Assembly: GCA_947631715.1 (NCBI GenBank)
Contig: CANRMK010000154.1
Coordinates: 1 to 6,078, forward strand
Source of the DNA: an uncultured Acetatifactor sp.
GTDB lineage: Bacteria; Bacillota; Clostridia; Lachnospirales; Lachnospiraceae
Direction: 5' to 3'
DNA: 6,078 nt
This document shows positions 6,003 to 6,078 of the stretch, piece by piece. The position numbers were made by a program, and so were the translations under genes. The first letter of the stretch is position 1; each line of letters starts with the position of its first letter. The notes under the pieces are model-generated. The model saw only the letters and a program-made list of their open reading frames with translations. It was not told the DNA's origin and did no database searches.

Positions 6003-6078
6003 TCAAGTTTTGAAGCAAAATCGGCGAAACCCCAGTATTTGCAGGTGTTTCGCCGATTCATCTATATAGTGAACAAAC
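6003..6078. mobile_element. End of a probable insertion sequence (body outside the window)
   Basis: Coding similarity between the two ABC ATPases stops abruptly at about 6000-6003, and the remaining 75 bases do not fit an ABC protein. They begin CTCAAGTTTTGAAGCAAAA and contain a 12-bp perfect hairpin, as often found just after a transposase stop codon or at element ends. Leftward, two short open frames reach the edge: one ends ..VCSLYR at a TGA (6060-6058) just before the hairpin, as expected of a transposase C-terminus followed by a terminator. The other (..HLQILGFRRFCFKT) ends at the TGA at 6005-6003. The family cannot be named from so little sequence, and the terminal repeat cannot be confirmed without the other end. 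Confidence 0.55.
6019..6058 (-). terminator. 12-bp perfect stem-loop within the element end
   Basis: AATCGGCGAAAC (6019-6030) and GTTTCGCCGATT (6047-6058) are exact reverse complements around a 16-nt loop. Read leftward, the stem is followed by TT and then GCTTC, giving a TTTT run at the stem's foot, so it may terminate a leftward transposase transcript. It may also shield the element from outside transcription. Confidence 0.5.

Noticed and set aside
1..6078. CRISPR array, tRNA or rRNA genes, riboswitch
   Set aside because: No regularly spaced direct repeats, no tRNA or rRNA-like sequence, and no recognisable riboswitch core were seen on either strand.

Overview
The window looks like DNA from a gut-type Clostridia, most likely Lachnospiraceae. 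This is inferred from strong AGGAGG-type ribosome binding sites, MKKK-type signal peptides, and the style of the two-component, ABC exporter and HipA-like proteins. No RNA gene is present to confirm it. Nothing was searched against a database, so family calls rest on motifs read in the translations.

Layout: (1) 1-627, minus strand: the 3' part of a HipA-like kinase gene that has lost its N-lobe. It overlaps by 20 bp a small gene that runs off the left edge. (2) 628-871: a 244-bp intergenic region with a palindrome next to the broken HipA end and two TATAAT promoters reading right. (3) 872-3433, plus strand: a probable operon of a small secreted protein carrying three copies of a YSYLTGQQRG-type motif, an OmpR-type response regulator, and a membrane sensor histidine kinase that overlaps the regulator by 14 bp. 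(4) 3434-3493: a short convergent gap. (5) 3494-6002, minus strand: two overlapping ABC exporter half-transporter genes. The downstream one (607 aa) is intact. The upstream one keeps only its ATPase domain from just before Walker A. (6) 6003-6078: foreign sequence with a 12-bp perfect hairpin, best read as the end of an insertion sequence.

How the parts work together: the secreted repeat protein plus two-component system is the one intact unit and the best candidate for something undescribed. The repeat protein could be the ligand, the modulator or an output of the kinase. The exporter pair would have formed a heterodimer, but in this copy one half is destroyed, so the intact half is probably orphaned. 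The HipA-like fragment also appears to be a remnant. The middle module (872-3433) is visibly more GC-rich than the exporter genes, so the window is a mosaic bordered on both sides by broken genes.
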